From assembly GCF_014202475.1 (NCBI RefSeq), contig NZ_JACHGV010000002.1:124001-188000 (forward strand): a DNA stretch of 64,000 nucleotides. Reading direction: 5' to 3'. A model generated the notes under the pieces. That model was not told the origin of the DNA, did no database searches, and worked only from the letters and a program-made list of their open reading frames with translations. The position numbers and the translations under genes are program-made. Source of the DNA: Streptomyces paradoxus (GTDB lineage: Bacteria; Actinomycetota; Actinomycetes; Streptomycetales; Streptomycetaceae). Positions 50,217-58,271 of the stretch are shown piece by piece; position 1 is the first letter of the stretch; each line of letters starts with the position of its first letter.

Positions 50217-51460
50217 CGGCTGTCCGCCCGGTCCGGGCAGTCGCCGACGATCTCGATCATCTTCTCCAGCAGGGGCAGACTGGGCAGCACCGCCCGGGTG
50301 TCGTCGGAGGAAGTGGTGGGCACCGGGATCTGCCGCTCGGTGAGGAACCGGGTGAGTTCGTCGCCGGTGGCGCCGCCGGTGGCGCTGCGGGCCCGGAAGC
50401 CCAACTCCATTGCCCGGTGCTGCAGTTCGGGGTCCTCGGCGACGAGTTCGCCGAGCCGGGCGCCCTCGCCGGTCAGCGCGACGAGCTGGGGTTCGGTGAC
50501 GAAGCGTGTGGACGGGTAGAGCAGGACGCGCTCGTCGTCGGTCGTGCCCTTGTCGGCCTCGTGCCCGATCTGGTGGGCGAGGAACTGGTGCTCGTAGATC
50601 ACCGTCACCGGGGCGATGCTCTGCCCGTCGGGCGACAGATACGTTTCGGCCCGTTCGGACGACGGCAGGCCCTGTTCGACGAGGAGCGGCTTGATCTTCC
50701 GGGCGAGCTGCTCCGCCTCGGCCTCGCTGTCCGGCGCGTCGTTCCCGTGCTCGACGAAGGCCACGAGTCCGAGGTAGGTGCCGGCGGAATTGGATTCGCA
50801 GATGTCCGAGGTCTGGGCGAGGATCTTGTTGCCGTTGCGGACGCGGTCGTCGCGGTCGATCTCGTCCCAGCGGTAGCCGTTACCGGGGTCACGCCGGACG
50901 TTCGCCCTCTTGCCCCGGGCCAGATCGAGGAACTTCCGCATGTCGAGGGTGTAGTACATCGGTCTGCCTGCCGGGCCCGGCAGGCGCTTCGCGGCGCCTT
51001 CCGCCGTGAGCACCTCGGCGTAGTCCCGGTAGGTGGCCAGCACGATGGGGCTGACGAACGGGCGGTACAGCAGCACCGGACGGTTCGCCCGGGCGCGCTC
51101 CCGGCTGATCAGGTCGGCGGCCGGCTGGCCGGAGGGGAAGACGACGTCGTATCCCTCGTAGTCCTGCTTGGCGATCTCCCGCGAGCCCATGTTGGTGATG
51201 TGCACCCGGAAGCCGTGCTTCATCAGCAGCCGCTCGACCACGGGGTCCTGGAAGAAGTCCCTCTTCGAGGCCATCTTGGCCTCCACGGTGACCACCTGCC
51301 GCAGCGGCAGCAGCAGGTTCCCGGAGGCCACGAGCAGGGCCAGCCCGACGACCGGGACGGGCAGCGCCGACGCCAGCGCTCTGCGCAGACGCCGGCGCGG
51401 GGGTCTGGTGACGGTCAACCGCGGCTCAGCGGTGGCGGGTCTGTTCACGGACACCTGCAT
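50213..51460 (-). CDS. membrane-anchored solute-binding-like protein of the VWA operon
   Basis: A 415-residue protein. A membrane segment at 35-55 (LPVPVVGLALLVASGNLLLP) anchors an external domain that looks like a periplasmic binding protein: AKMASKRDFFQDPVVERLLM, YDVVFPSGQPAADL, YYTLDMRKFLDLARGKRANV and SDICESNSAGTYLGLVAFVE. No permease is linked. It is the first gene of a three-gene operon (this gene, VWA lipoprotein, membrane protein). The ATG at 51460 has GGGGGGAG just upstream. Confidence 0.75.
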   Translation of the reverse strand: MQVSVNRPATAEPRLTVTRPPRRRLRRALASALPVPVVGLALLVASGNLLLPLRQVVTVEAKMASKRDFFQDPVVERLLMKHGFRVHITNMGSREIAKQDYEGYDVVFPSGQPAADLISRERARANRPVLLYRPFVSPIVLATYRDYAEVLTAEGAAKRLPGPAGRPMYYTLDMRKFLDLARGKRANVRRDPGNGYRWDEIDRDDRVRNGNKILAQTSDICESNSAGTYLGLVAFVEHGNDAPDSEAEAEQLARKIKPLLVEQGLPSSERAETYLSPDGQSIAPVTVIYEHQFLAHQIGHEADKGTTDDERVLLYPSTRFVTEPQLVALTGEGARLGELVAEDPELQHRAMELGFRARSATGGATGDELTRFLTERQIPVPTTSSDDTRAVLPSLPLLEKMIEIVGDCPDRADSR

Positions 51461-51473
51461 GCTCCCCCCGTGA

Positions 51474-51515
51474 CACCGACGTTCTCCCCGACTGGCCGGG
51501 CCAGGATCGTCGGTG
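51474..51515. repeat. nested inverted repeat upstream of the VWA operon
   Basis: CACCGACG and CGTCGGTG form perfect 8-bp arms that enclose a second CTGGC-CGG-GCCAG dyad. It lies just upstream of the start at 51460 and could be a hairpin in the leader or a regulator site. Confidence 0.4.
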
Positions 51516-51645
51516 ATGCCGGTGTACCCCGAACGCCCTGTCAGGGAACGTGGGTTGGCCGTACGGGGAAGCGCACGGAGGAGACCGGTGGAGGGTGGCT
51601 CACCTGGCCGGGTTTCATCCAGAGTTCAAGGGCAATCCGGAGAGT

Positions 51646-51939
51646 ATGTCCCCTCGATATCGCAACGGTGCGAATCAAGCCGGCACGATCGTCGCGGTCG
51701 TGGCCGACATCATGGCCCTGATCCTGGGTCTCTGGATCCTGATGTACCTGCTGGATGCCAACCCGGGCAACTCGTTCGTCCAGTTCATCCACGACGCGGC
51801 CCGCTGGCTCGCCGGCTGGTCGCACGACCTGTTCACCTTCGACGAGGCGTGGGCCCGAGTGGTCTGCGGCTACGGCCTGGCAGCGGTGGTGTACCTGTTC
51901 ATCGGCCACGCCATCGCCAATCGAGCACACCGGCATTGA
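51646..51939 (+). CDS. small membrane protein
   Basis: A 97-residue protein with two membrane segments (TIVAVVADIMALILGLWILM and WARVVCGYGLAAVVYLFIGH) joined by an amphipathic loop with WLAGWSHDLFTFDE. It resembles small integral membrane proteins of Streptomyces; role unknown. GGAG lies 4 bases before the ATG at 51646; an ATG further upstream at 51550 has no support. It is transcribed away from the VWA operon. Confidence 0.7.
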   Translation: MSPRYRNGANQAGTIVAVVADIMALILGLWILMYLLDANPGNSFVQFIHDAARWLAGWSHDLFTFDEAWARVVCGYGLAAVVYLFIGHAIANRAHRH

Positions 51940-52017
51940 TGCCTCAGGGGCGCGGGCAACTGCGCGATCGACCACGCACTACCCGCGCCCGCACAACAGG
52001 CGACGCCCCCCGAGCTC

Positions 52018-53088
52018 CTAGGCGCAGCAGTCCGACTCGAGCCCGACAGGCAACTCCGCACCACCGAACACCTGGCACGTGGCCTCGTGCCCCCCGAGCG
52101 CGGCCACGGCCAGCAACAACGACCCCGCGGTCCACGTGGTCAGCTCCCGCGGCCAGACCGCGTCGTCGTCGAACACGTACCCGGTCCAGTACAGCCCGCT
52201 CTCCGGATCCCGCAGGTGCTGGATCGACTGCAGGATCTCCAGCGCTCGGTCGGACTCCCCCATCGCCCACAGCGCGAGCGCGAGTTCGGCCGACTCACCG
52301 CCCGTCACCCACGGGTTGGGAACCACACACCGCACGCCCAGCCCGGGGACGACGAACCGGTCCCAGTCCTCCTCGATCCGGGCCTTGGCCTCCGCCCCGG
52401 TCAGCGCACCGCCGAGCACCGGGTAGTACCAGTCCATCGAGTACCGGTTCTTGTCGAGGAACCGCTCGGGGTGGTGGCGTATGGCGTGCCGCAGCGCACC
52501 CGCCGCCAACTCCCAGTCCGGTTGGGCCTCTTCGCGCTGCTCGGCGATGGCCAGGGCGCAGCGCAGCGCGTGGTGGATGGAGGAGCTGCCCGTCAGCAGG
52601 GCGTCCGCCGTCTGCGTACCGTCGTCGTCGCGCCGCCAGCCGATCTGCCCGCCGGGCTGCTGGAGGCGGAGCACGAACTCCACCGCCGCGTACACCGCCG
52701 GCCACATCCGGTCCAGGAACGCGTCGTCGCCGGTGGAGAGGTAGTGGTGCCAGACGCCGACGGCTATGTAGGCGACGAAGTTGGTCTCCCGGCCCCGGTC
52801 GGTGACCGCGTCGGGATCGCCGTCGGTGTAGGCGGCGTACCAGGAGCCGTCCTCGTTCTGGTGCCGGGCCAGCCACAGGTAGGCGCGCTCCGCGGCCTCG
52901 TGCTCACCGGCCGTGTCGAGGGCCATGGCGGCCTCGACGTGGTCCCACGGGTCGAGGTGGTGCCCCCGGAACCAGGGGATCGCGCCGTCCTCGCGCTGCA
53001 CGGCGAGGATGCCGGCGACGGTCGCGGCGGCCTGCCCGGCGGTGAGGACCCCGGGCAGGACGAGGTGTTCTGTCCGGGGGGTCGTCAC
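52018..53088 (-). CDS. alpha/alpha-toroid protein (prenyltransferase/squalene-cyclase-like repeats)
   Basis: A 356-residue protein built of helix pairs with Q/W-rich turns: ILAVQREDGAIPWFRGHHLD, WLARHQNEDGSWYAAYTDGD, LRLQQPGGQIGWRRDDDGTQ and SIQHLRDPESGLYWTG. The layout is that of alpha6/alpha6 toroids such as terpene cyclases, prenyltransferases and glucoamylase-like hydrolases. A DxDD cyclase motif is not visible, so a cyclase activity is doubtful. The GTG at 53088 overlaps the stop of the methyltransferase gene (GTGA). It is the last gene of the GT/methyltransferase/toroid operon. Confidence 0.75.
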   Translation of the reverse strand: MTTPRTEHLVLPGVLTAGQAAATVAGILAVQREDGAIPWFRGHHLDPWDHVEAAMALDTAGEHEAAERAYLWLARHQNEDGSWYAAYTDGDPDAVTDRGRETNFVAYIAVGVWHHYLSTGDDAFLDRMWPAVYAAVEFVLRLQQPGGQIGWRRDDDGTQTADALLTGSSSIHHALRCALAIAEQREEAQPDWELAAGALRHAIRHHPERFLDKNRYSMDWYYPVLGGALTGAEAKARIEEDWDRFVVPGLGVRCVVPNPWVTGGESAELALALWAMGESDRALEILQSIQHLRDPESGLYWTGYVFDDDAVWPRELTTWTAGSLLLAVAALGGHEATCQVFGGAELPVGLESDCCA

Positions 53089-53819
53089 TTGGCGTCCACC
53101 CGGGGGAGGTGCGGCTTGGTCGCGTACGCCACGAAACTCTTGCCGATCAGCGGGTTCAGCGCCTGCTCGGCGACCCGGGTGGCCAGCGGCTTCTTCATGA
53201 TGTCCCAGACGAGCAGCTTGTGGTACGCCCGCACCGGCAGCGCCTTGTCGTTGTCGACGCCGAACGCGCACTTGAGCCACCAGTAGGGCGAGTGCAGGGC
53301 GTGCGCGTGGTGCGTGCCGTACGGCTCCAGGCCGGCCTCGCGGATCTTCTCCACCAGCTCGTCGGCCTTGTAGATGCGGATGTGGCCGCCCTCGACCTCG
53401 TGGTAGGCGTCGGAGAGGGCCCAGCAGACCTTCTCGGGCCCGTAGCGCGGGACGGTGACGGCGATGCGCCCGCCGGGCTTGAGCACCCGCACCATCTCCG
53501 CGAGGACGCCCTTGTCGTCGGGGATGTGCTCCATCACCTCGGAGATGATCACGACGTCGAAGGACTCGTCGGGGAAGGGCAGCGCGAGGGCGTCGCCCTC
53601 CATGGCCGTGGCGGTGGCGCCCTCGGGGGCCTCGCCGGCCTCCTTCATCGCCGCGAACCACTTGGCGACCTCGCGGATCTCGTCGGCGTTCTGGTCCAGC
53701 GCCACGACCTGCGCGCCCCGCCGGTAGCACTCGAAGGCGTGCCGGCCGGCACCGCAGCCGAGGTCCAGGACGCGGTCGCCCGGGGCGAGCGGGAACCGGG
53801 AGAAGTCGACGGTCAGCAC
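53085..53819 (-). CDS. class I SAM-dependent methyltransferase (ubiE/COQ5-like)
   Basis: A 244-residue methyltransferase. Motif I is VLDLGCGAGRHAFECYRRGA, followed by VVALDQNADEIREV, the post-I acidic loop MEGDALALPFPDESFDVVII and the IAVTVPRYGPEKVCWAL strand. The GTG at 53819 overlaps the stop of the glycosyltransferase gene by 7 bases. It is coupled to the glycosyltransferase upstream and the toroid protein downstream, which suggests the three modify one product (a glycosylated, methylated molecule). Confidence 0.85.
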   Translation of the reverse strand: MLTVDFSRFPLAPGDRVLDLGCGAGRHAFECYRRGAQVVALDQNADEIREVAKWFAAMKEAGEAPEGATATAMEGDALALPFPDESFDVVIISEVMEHIPDDKGVLAEMVRVLKPGGRIAVTVPRYGPEKVCWALSDAYHEVEGGHIRIYKADELVEKIREAGLEPYGTHHAHALHSPYWWLKCAFGVDNDKALPVRAYHKLLVWDIMKKPLATRVAEQALNPLIGKSFVAYATKPHLPRVDAK

Positions 53820-55258
53820 GTGGCCCTGCTTTCGGAGTTGACGCCTTCTACATCTGCCGGGGCTGCCGAGGCAGCACCTGCTGTGCCTGCCGGGGCTACG
53901 GCCACGGCACCTGTCGAGGGGGCCGGATGCCCGGGAGCCCGCGGGACGGTGCGGACCCCGGCCCGCTCGATGGCCTCGCGGTAGCGGGCCACCGTGCCCT
54001 CCGCGGCCCTGGCCCAGGTGAAGTGCCGGAGCACGCGTTCCCGTCCGGCCGCGCCGAGCCGGGCGCGCAGCTCCGCGTCGCCCAGCAGCCGGCCCAGGCC
54101 CGCGGCGAGCGCGCCCGCGTCGCCGGGCGGTACCGCCAGGCACGTCTCACCGTCGCGGCCGGCGACCTCGGGTATGGCCCCGCCGGTCGTGGCGAGCAGC
54201 GGCGTGCCCGTCGCCATGGCCTCGGCGGCCGGGAGCGAGAAGCCCTCGTAGAGCGACGGCACGCAGGCGACCTGCGCCGAGCGCACGAGGTCGACGAGTT
54301 CCGCGTCGGTGATGCCCTTGACGAACTCGACGGCCCCGGCGAGGCCGTAGCGCTCCATCGCCTGGGCGACCGGTCCTTCGGTGGGGCGCTTGCCGACGAC
54401 GACGAGATGGGCGCCGGGGTGCTCGGTACGCACCTTGGCCAGGGCCTCGACGAGGTGCACCAGGCCCTTCAGCGGCACGTCCGCGCTGGACGTCGTCACG
54501 ATCCGGCCCGGCACGACCGGCACCGAGGGGTCGGGCGAGAACAGGTCGGTGTCGGCGCCGATGTGGACCACGTGGATGCGGTCCCGCCGGACACCGAGGT
54601 GGTCGATGATCTCCTGCCGCGAGGTGCCGGACACGGTGAGCACGGACGGGAGCCGGCGCGCGACGCGCTTCTGCATGCGCGTGAAGGCGTACCAGCGCCG
54701 CACCGACAGGCGCCGCTTCCGGCCCTCCGCCGCGTCCAGCTCCAGCTGCCGGTCGACGGTGATGGGGTGGTGGACGGTCGTCACCAGGGGCGCGCCGACA
54801 TCGCCCAGCAGGCCGTAGCCGAGGGTCTGGTTGTCGTGCACGACGTCGAACTCGCCGCGGCGGGCGCGCAGGTGGCGGCGGGCGCGCAGCGAGAAGGTCA
54901 GCGGTTCCGGGAAGCCGCCCGTCCACATCGTCGCGACTTCCAGCGCGTCGATCCAGTCGCGGTACTCGCCGCGCCCCGGCGTGCGGAAGGGGTCCGGCTG
55001 GCGGTACAGGTCGAGGCTGGGCAGCTCGGTGAGGCTCAGCCCGTCGTAGCCCTCGTCGAGGACGGGGTACGGCTGGGCGCCGATGACCTCGACCCGGTGG
55101 CCGAGGCGGGCCAGTTCGCGGGAGAGATGCCGGACATAGACGCCCTGTCCGCCGCAGAACGGGTTCCCTTTATAGGTGAGGAGCGCGATGTGGAGCGGTC
55201 GCAAGCCGTCGGCGGCGGGGCCCTCCGTAGCCCCGGCCTGACTGGCCTCAGCGGTCAC
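53813..55258 (-). CDS. GT4-family glycosyltransferase
   Basis: A 481-residue GT-B glycosyltransferase. The acceptor domain includes KGNPFCGGQGVYVRHLSREL and RLGHRVEVIGAQPYP; the donor domain has TSSADVPLKGLVHLVEALAK and the E-x7-E motif in LYEGFSLPAAEAMATGTPLL. GT4 enzymes transfer glucosyl or similar residues from nucleotide sugars with retention. It is the first gene of the operon; a KstR-type box lies 55-68 bases upstream of its start codon. A Pro/Ala-rich tail ends the protein. Confidence 0.9.
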   Translation of the reverse strand: MTAEASQAGATEGPAADGLRPLHIALLTYKGNPFCGGQGVYVRHLSRELARLGHRVEVIGAQPYPVLDEGYDGLSLTELPSLDLYRQPDPFRTPGRGEYRDWIDALEVATMWTGGFPEPLTFSLRARRHLRARRGEFDVVHDNQTLGYGLLGDVGAPLVTTVHHPITVDRQLELDAAEGRKRRLSVRRWYAFTRMQKRVARRLPSVLTVSGTSRQEIIDHLGVRRDRIHVVHIGADTDLFSPDPSVPVVPGRIVTTSSADVPLKGLVHLVEALAKVRTEHPGAHLVVVGKRPTEGPVAQAMERYGLAGAVEFVKGITDAELVDLVRSAQVACVPSLYEGFSLPAAEAMATGTPLLATTGGAIPEVAGRDGETCLAVPPGDAGALAAGLGRLLGDAELRARLGAAGRERVLRHFTWARAAEGTVARYREAIERAGVRTVPRAPGHPAPSTGAVAVAPAGTAGAASAAPADVEGVNSESRATC

Positions 55259-55312
55259 TCTGGGCCCCCTTCTCCCTGCACTGTCCCGCGAGATTACGCC
55301 GGGACGCTAATC

Positions 55313-55326
55313 TAGAACAAGTTTCA
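55313..55326. promoter_or_regulatory. KstR-type operator between the glycosyltransferase and KstR-like genes
   Basis: TAGAACAAGTTTCA is a perfect match to TnnAACnnGTTnnA. It lies upstream of both the KstR-like gene and the glycosyltransferase operon, consistent with autoregulation and control of the latter. A CTACC-N4-GGTAG dyad follows at 55353-55366. Confidence 0.75.
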
Positions 55327-55469
55327 GACTTGATCGTTCGGAGGCTCTGAATCTACCGGCAGGTAGGGGTGCTGTGAGCAGTGGATCAGGTGATTCACGC
55401 CACGACCGGCGCCGTGCCATGCTGTGTGATCACTCGTCCTCACGGACGGTCACGGAACGGGACCGACAC

Positions 55470-56129
55470 ATGCCCGCGGAAGCCAAGGTGAGCGCCAAGG
55501 TGAACAAGCCGGCCAAGGTGGAAGCCGGAGCGGCAGCCCCCGCCTCCCCGCCCCTCACGGAGCGGCAGGAGGCCCGCCGCCGCCGCATCCTGCACGCGAG
55601 TGCGCAGCTGGCCAGCCGGGGCGGCTTCGACGCCGTGCAGATGCGCGAGGTCGCGGAGTCCTCGCAGGTGGCGCTCGGCACGCTGTACCGCTACTTCCCG
55701 TCCAAGATCCATCTGCTGGTCGCCACGATGCAGGACCAGTTGGAGCACATGCACGGCACGCTGCGGAAGAAGCCCCCACAGGGCGAGACGGCGGCCGAGC
55801 GGGTCGCGGAGACGCTGATGCGGGCCTTCCGCGCCCTCCAGCGCGAGCCGCACCTGGCCGACGCGATGGTCCGCGCCCTCACCTTCGCCGACCGCAGCGT
55901 GAGCCCCGAGGTGGACCAGGTCTCCCGCCAGACGACGGCGATCATCCTGGACGCGATGGGCCAGGAGAACCCGACCCCGGAGCAGCTCTCGGCGGTCCGG
56001 GTCATCGAGCACACCTGGCACTCCGCGCTGATCACCTGGCTGTCGGGCCGCGCCTCGATCGCCCAGGTGAAGATCGACATCGAGACGGTGTGCCGCCTGA
56101 TCGACCTGACGGCACCGGCCACTCCGTAG
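55470..56129 (+). CDS. TetR-family regulator, KstR-like
   Basis: A 219-residue regulator. The helix-turn-helix is RRILHASAQLASRGGFDAVQ followed by MREVAESSQVALGTLYRYFP and SKIHLLVATM, which closely resembles mycobacterial KstR, the repressor of cholesterol catabolism; the ligand domain agrees too (QREPHLADAMVRALTFADRS, then EVDQVSRQTTAI and HTWHSALITWLSGRASIAQV). The ATG at 55470 is taken; the frame opens earlier and ribosome binding sites are weak. A perfect KstR-type operator lies upstream. Its ligand in this organism is not known; an acyl-CoA is likely by family. Confidence 0.88.
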   Translation: MPAEAKVSAKVNKPAKVEAGAAAPASPPLTERQEARRRRILHASAQLASRGGFDAVQMREVAESSQVALGTLYRYFPSKIHLLVATMQDQLEHMHGTLRKKPPQGETAAERVAETLMRAFRALQREPHLADAMVRALTFADRSVSPEVDQVSRQTTAIILDAMGQENPTPEQLSAVRVIEHTWHSALITWLSGRASIAQVKIDIETVCRLIDLTAPATP

Positions 56130-56150
56130 CCCCCCCGGACACACCAAGGA

Positions 56151-56345
56151 CCTACGAGACGGGTTCCCTTCGCCGGCATGGTCCGGATCAGGTGATGGGG
56201 GTCGCCTTCCGGTCGCCCGGCCTTGCGGCCCTGCGTCCTTCCGGCCTCTCAGCCCTACCGTCGCAGTCGGCACCAGCGGAAGCCCTAACTTCACTTCCCG
56301 CCGACGTCGGCTACTCCGGTCGGACTCCCTCACTCATCTCGTAGG
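56151..56345 (-). ncRNA. TPP riboswitch-like element without a sense target gene
   Basis: On the minus strand the conserved TPP motifs appear in order: GGTGCC, a small P3-like stem, GGCTGAGAGG (56252-56243 region) and, later, CACCTGATCCGGACCATGCC followed by GGCGAAGGGAA (56192-56163 region). P2 can form from CTGG and CCGG, and a P1 stem from GGGcTTCC and GGAACCC. An insertion of about 45 bases, with a GGCC-GCAA-GGCC hairpin, separates CTGAGA from the second half. The element is enclosed by a perfect 9-bp stem CCTACGAGA / TCTCGTAGG at its ends. Downstream on this strand is only the antisense of the KstR-like gene. It could be a relic or an antisense-acting switch. Confidence 0.7.
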
Positions 56346-56425
56346 CCGATTTCCAGGATAGAACGCCCGCAAGGGAATGAAACCCCTCGTTCCATGATTT
56401 TTCGGGCGCTACGGCACTACGGGCG

Positions 56426-56659
56426 CTACTCGTCCGGCGGGAACACCGCCTCCCCGCTGTCCCCCAGCGTGATGGTGATCGCCTCCGCCGGGCAGCATTC
56501 GGCCGCCTCCAGCACCCGCTCGTTCGCGTCCATGTCCGGGGCGGTGGGACGGGACTGGCGGGCGGCGTCCAGGCGGAAGCCGTCCGGCGCGTGGTGGAGG
56601 CACTGCGCCGAGCCGATGCACAGGGAGCGGTCGACCTCGACGTGCCAGCGGTCGCCCAT
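56426..56659 (-). CDS. small [3Fe-4S]-type ferredoxin
   Basis: A 77-residue ferredoxin. Cysteines in DRSLCIGSAQCLHHAPDG and in AAECCPAEAI give the C-x5-C...C-P pattern of single-cluster ([3Fe-4S]) actinobacterial ferredoxins that donate electrons to cytochromes P450 or other oxygenases. The ATG at 56659 lies 2 bases after the stop of the aldehyde dehydrogenase gene, so the two form one operon. A KstR-regulated ferredoxin (FdxD) of this type adjoins hsd4A in M. tuberculosis. Confidence 0.88.
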   Translation of the reverse strand: MGDRWHVEVDRSLCIGSAQCLHHAPDGFRLDAARQSRPTAPDMDANERVLEAAECCPAEAITITLGDSGEAVFPPDE

Positions 56660-56661
56660 GG

Positions 56662-58113
56662 CTAGGCCTGCGCCGGCAGATGGATCATCTTGTACTCCAG
56701 GTACTCGCCGTACCCCTCGGGCCCGAACTCCCGCCCCAGCCCCGAGTTCTTGTAGCCGCCGAAGGGGCCGAGCATGTCCAGGCTGAAGGTGTTGACGGAG
56801 TACGTGCCCGTGCGGACCTGGCGCGCGATGTCGATGCCGTGCTCGACGTCCGCCGTCCAGACGCTGCCGCTCAGCCCGTAGTCGGAGTCGTTGGCGATCT
56901 TCACGGCGTCGGACTCGTCGTCGTAGGGCAGCAGGCAGATCACCGGGCCGAAGATCTCCTCGCGGGCGATGCGCATGGAGTTGTCGACGTCGCCGAAGAG
57001 GGTCGGCTCGACGTACCAGCCGCGGTCCATGCCGGCCGGGCGTCCGCCGCCGGTGAGGATCTTGGCGCCTTCCTCCTGCCCGATGCGGATGTAGTCGAGG
57101 TTGCGCTGCTGCTGCCGCCGGGCCACCAGCGGGCCCACCTGGGTCGCCGGGTCCAGCGGGTCGCCGACCGTCAGTGCGCCCGCCGCGGCGGCGAGGGCGT
57201 CGGCGAACTCGTCGTAGCGGGAGCGCGGCAGGAGGATGCGGGTCTGGGCCACACAGGCCTGCCCGTTGTTCATCCAGGCCGCCGGGGCGATGCCCGCCAC
57301 GGCCGTCTCGATGTCCGCGTCGGGCAGCACGACGGCCGCCGACTTGCCGCCCAGTTCGAGCGTCACGCGGGTGAGGTTGCGGGCGGCGACCTCCATCACG
57401 CGCTTGCCGGCCGCGACCGACCCGGTGAAGGACACCTTGTCGACGCCGGGGTGCCCGACCAGGTACTCGCTGACCTCCCGGTCGGCGGGCAGGATCGACA
57501 GCACGCCCTCCGGCAGCCCGGCCTCGCGGGCGATCTCGCCGAGCAGGTAGGCGTCGAGCGGCGACTCGGGCGAGGGCTTGAGGACGACCGTGCATCCGGT
57601 GAGCAGGGCCGGGGCCAGCTTGGCGGCGGCGACGAACTGCGGGACGTTCCAGGGGACCACGGCGGCCACGACCCCGACGGGCTCGCGCCGGACGAGGATC
57701 CGGCCCAGCACGCCGTCGCGCCGCTCCTCGTGGGTGAAGTTCCGGGCGACGGTGATGGCCGAGTCCCAGACCATCACCGCGCCGAGCGCCTGGGCGAGGA
57801 CGCTCCAGGAGTACGGCGAGCCGTTCTGGGCGGAGATCACGCGGGCGATCTCGTCGTGCCGGAGGGCGACGGCGTCCTTGATGCGGCCCACGACCTCGAT
57901 CCGTTCGTCGAGGCTCATGCGCGGCCAAGGGCCCTCGTCGAACGCGCGCCGGGCCGCCGCCACGGCCCGGTCCACATCCGCCGTCGAGGCGTGCGGGACG
58001 CGCCCGATGACCTCCTCGGTGTGCGGTGAGACCACCTCGATGACGTCCTGGCCCAGGGGGTCGGTCAACTCCCCGCCGATGAACAGCTGTCCGTGTTCCA
58101 CGAGTTCGGTCAT
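56662..58113 (-). CDS. NAD(P)-dependent aldehyde dehydrogenase
   Basis: A 483-residue aldehyde dehydrogenase. The Rossmann region has VVPWNVPQFVAAAKLAPALL and FTGSVAAGKRVMEVAARNLT. The catalytic Glu is in LELGGKSAAV and the Cys nucleophile in NNGQACVAQTR. EEIFGPVICLLPYDDESDAV and FGGYKNSGLGREFG complete the signature. It oxidises an aldehyde to an acid, maybe of a sterol side chain or terpene. The ATG at 58113 has GGGGAGG 11 bases upstream. A KstR-type box lies 110 bases upstream. Confidence 0.93.
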   Translation of the reverse strand: MTELVEHGQLFIGGELTDPLGQDVIEVVSPHTEEVIGRVPHASTADVDRAVAAARRAFDEGPWPRMSLDERIEVVGRIKDAVALRHDEIARVISAQNGSPYSWSVLAQALGAVMVWDSAITVARNFTHEERRDGVLGRILVRREPVGVVAAVVPWNVPQFVAAAKLAPALLTGCTVVLKPSPESPLDAYLLGEIAREAGLPEGVLSILPADREVSEYLVGHPGVDKVSFTGSVAAGKRVMEVAARNLTRVTLELGGKSAAVVLPDADIETAVAGIAPAAWMNNGQACVAQTRILLPRSRYDEFADALAAAAGALTVGDPLDPATQVGPLVARRQQQRNLDYIRIGQEEGAKILTGGGRPAGMDRGWYVEPTLFGDVDNSMRIAREEIFGPVICLLPYDDESDAVKIANDSDYGLSGSVWTADVEHGIDIARQVRTGTYSVNTFSLDMLGPFGGYKNSGLGREFGPEGYGEYLEYKMIHLPAQA

Positions 58114-58222
58114 GGCCGACTGCCTCCCCGGGAGCGTTCTCTGACGGTTCATCAGATATGCCCACTGATACCAGCCCCGCCCCGAGGAGTCCACGGACCG
58201 CGCAGCACCGGGGGACCCCCAT

Positions 58223-58236
58223 TGGAACCCGTTCTA
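58223..58236. promoter_or_regulatory. KstR-type operator between the aldehyde dehydrogenase and MBL genes
   Basis: TGGAACCCGTTCTA is a perfect match to TnnAACnnGTTnnA. A -10-like TATAGT for the plus-strand gene follows at 58239-58244, so repressor binding would block this promoter. It lies between divergent operons. Confidence 0.75.
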
Positions 58237-58271
58237 GTTATAGTGACGGGGAGCCGGCGACAGGGGAGCCC

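Noticed and set aside
55691..56179. Minus-strand reading frame of 162 codons downstream of the TPP-like element, as its target gene
   Set aside because: It lies antisense to the KstR-like gene, its residues follow from the regulator sequence, and no known family is recognised. Strand-specific RNA data would settle it.
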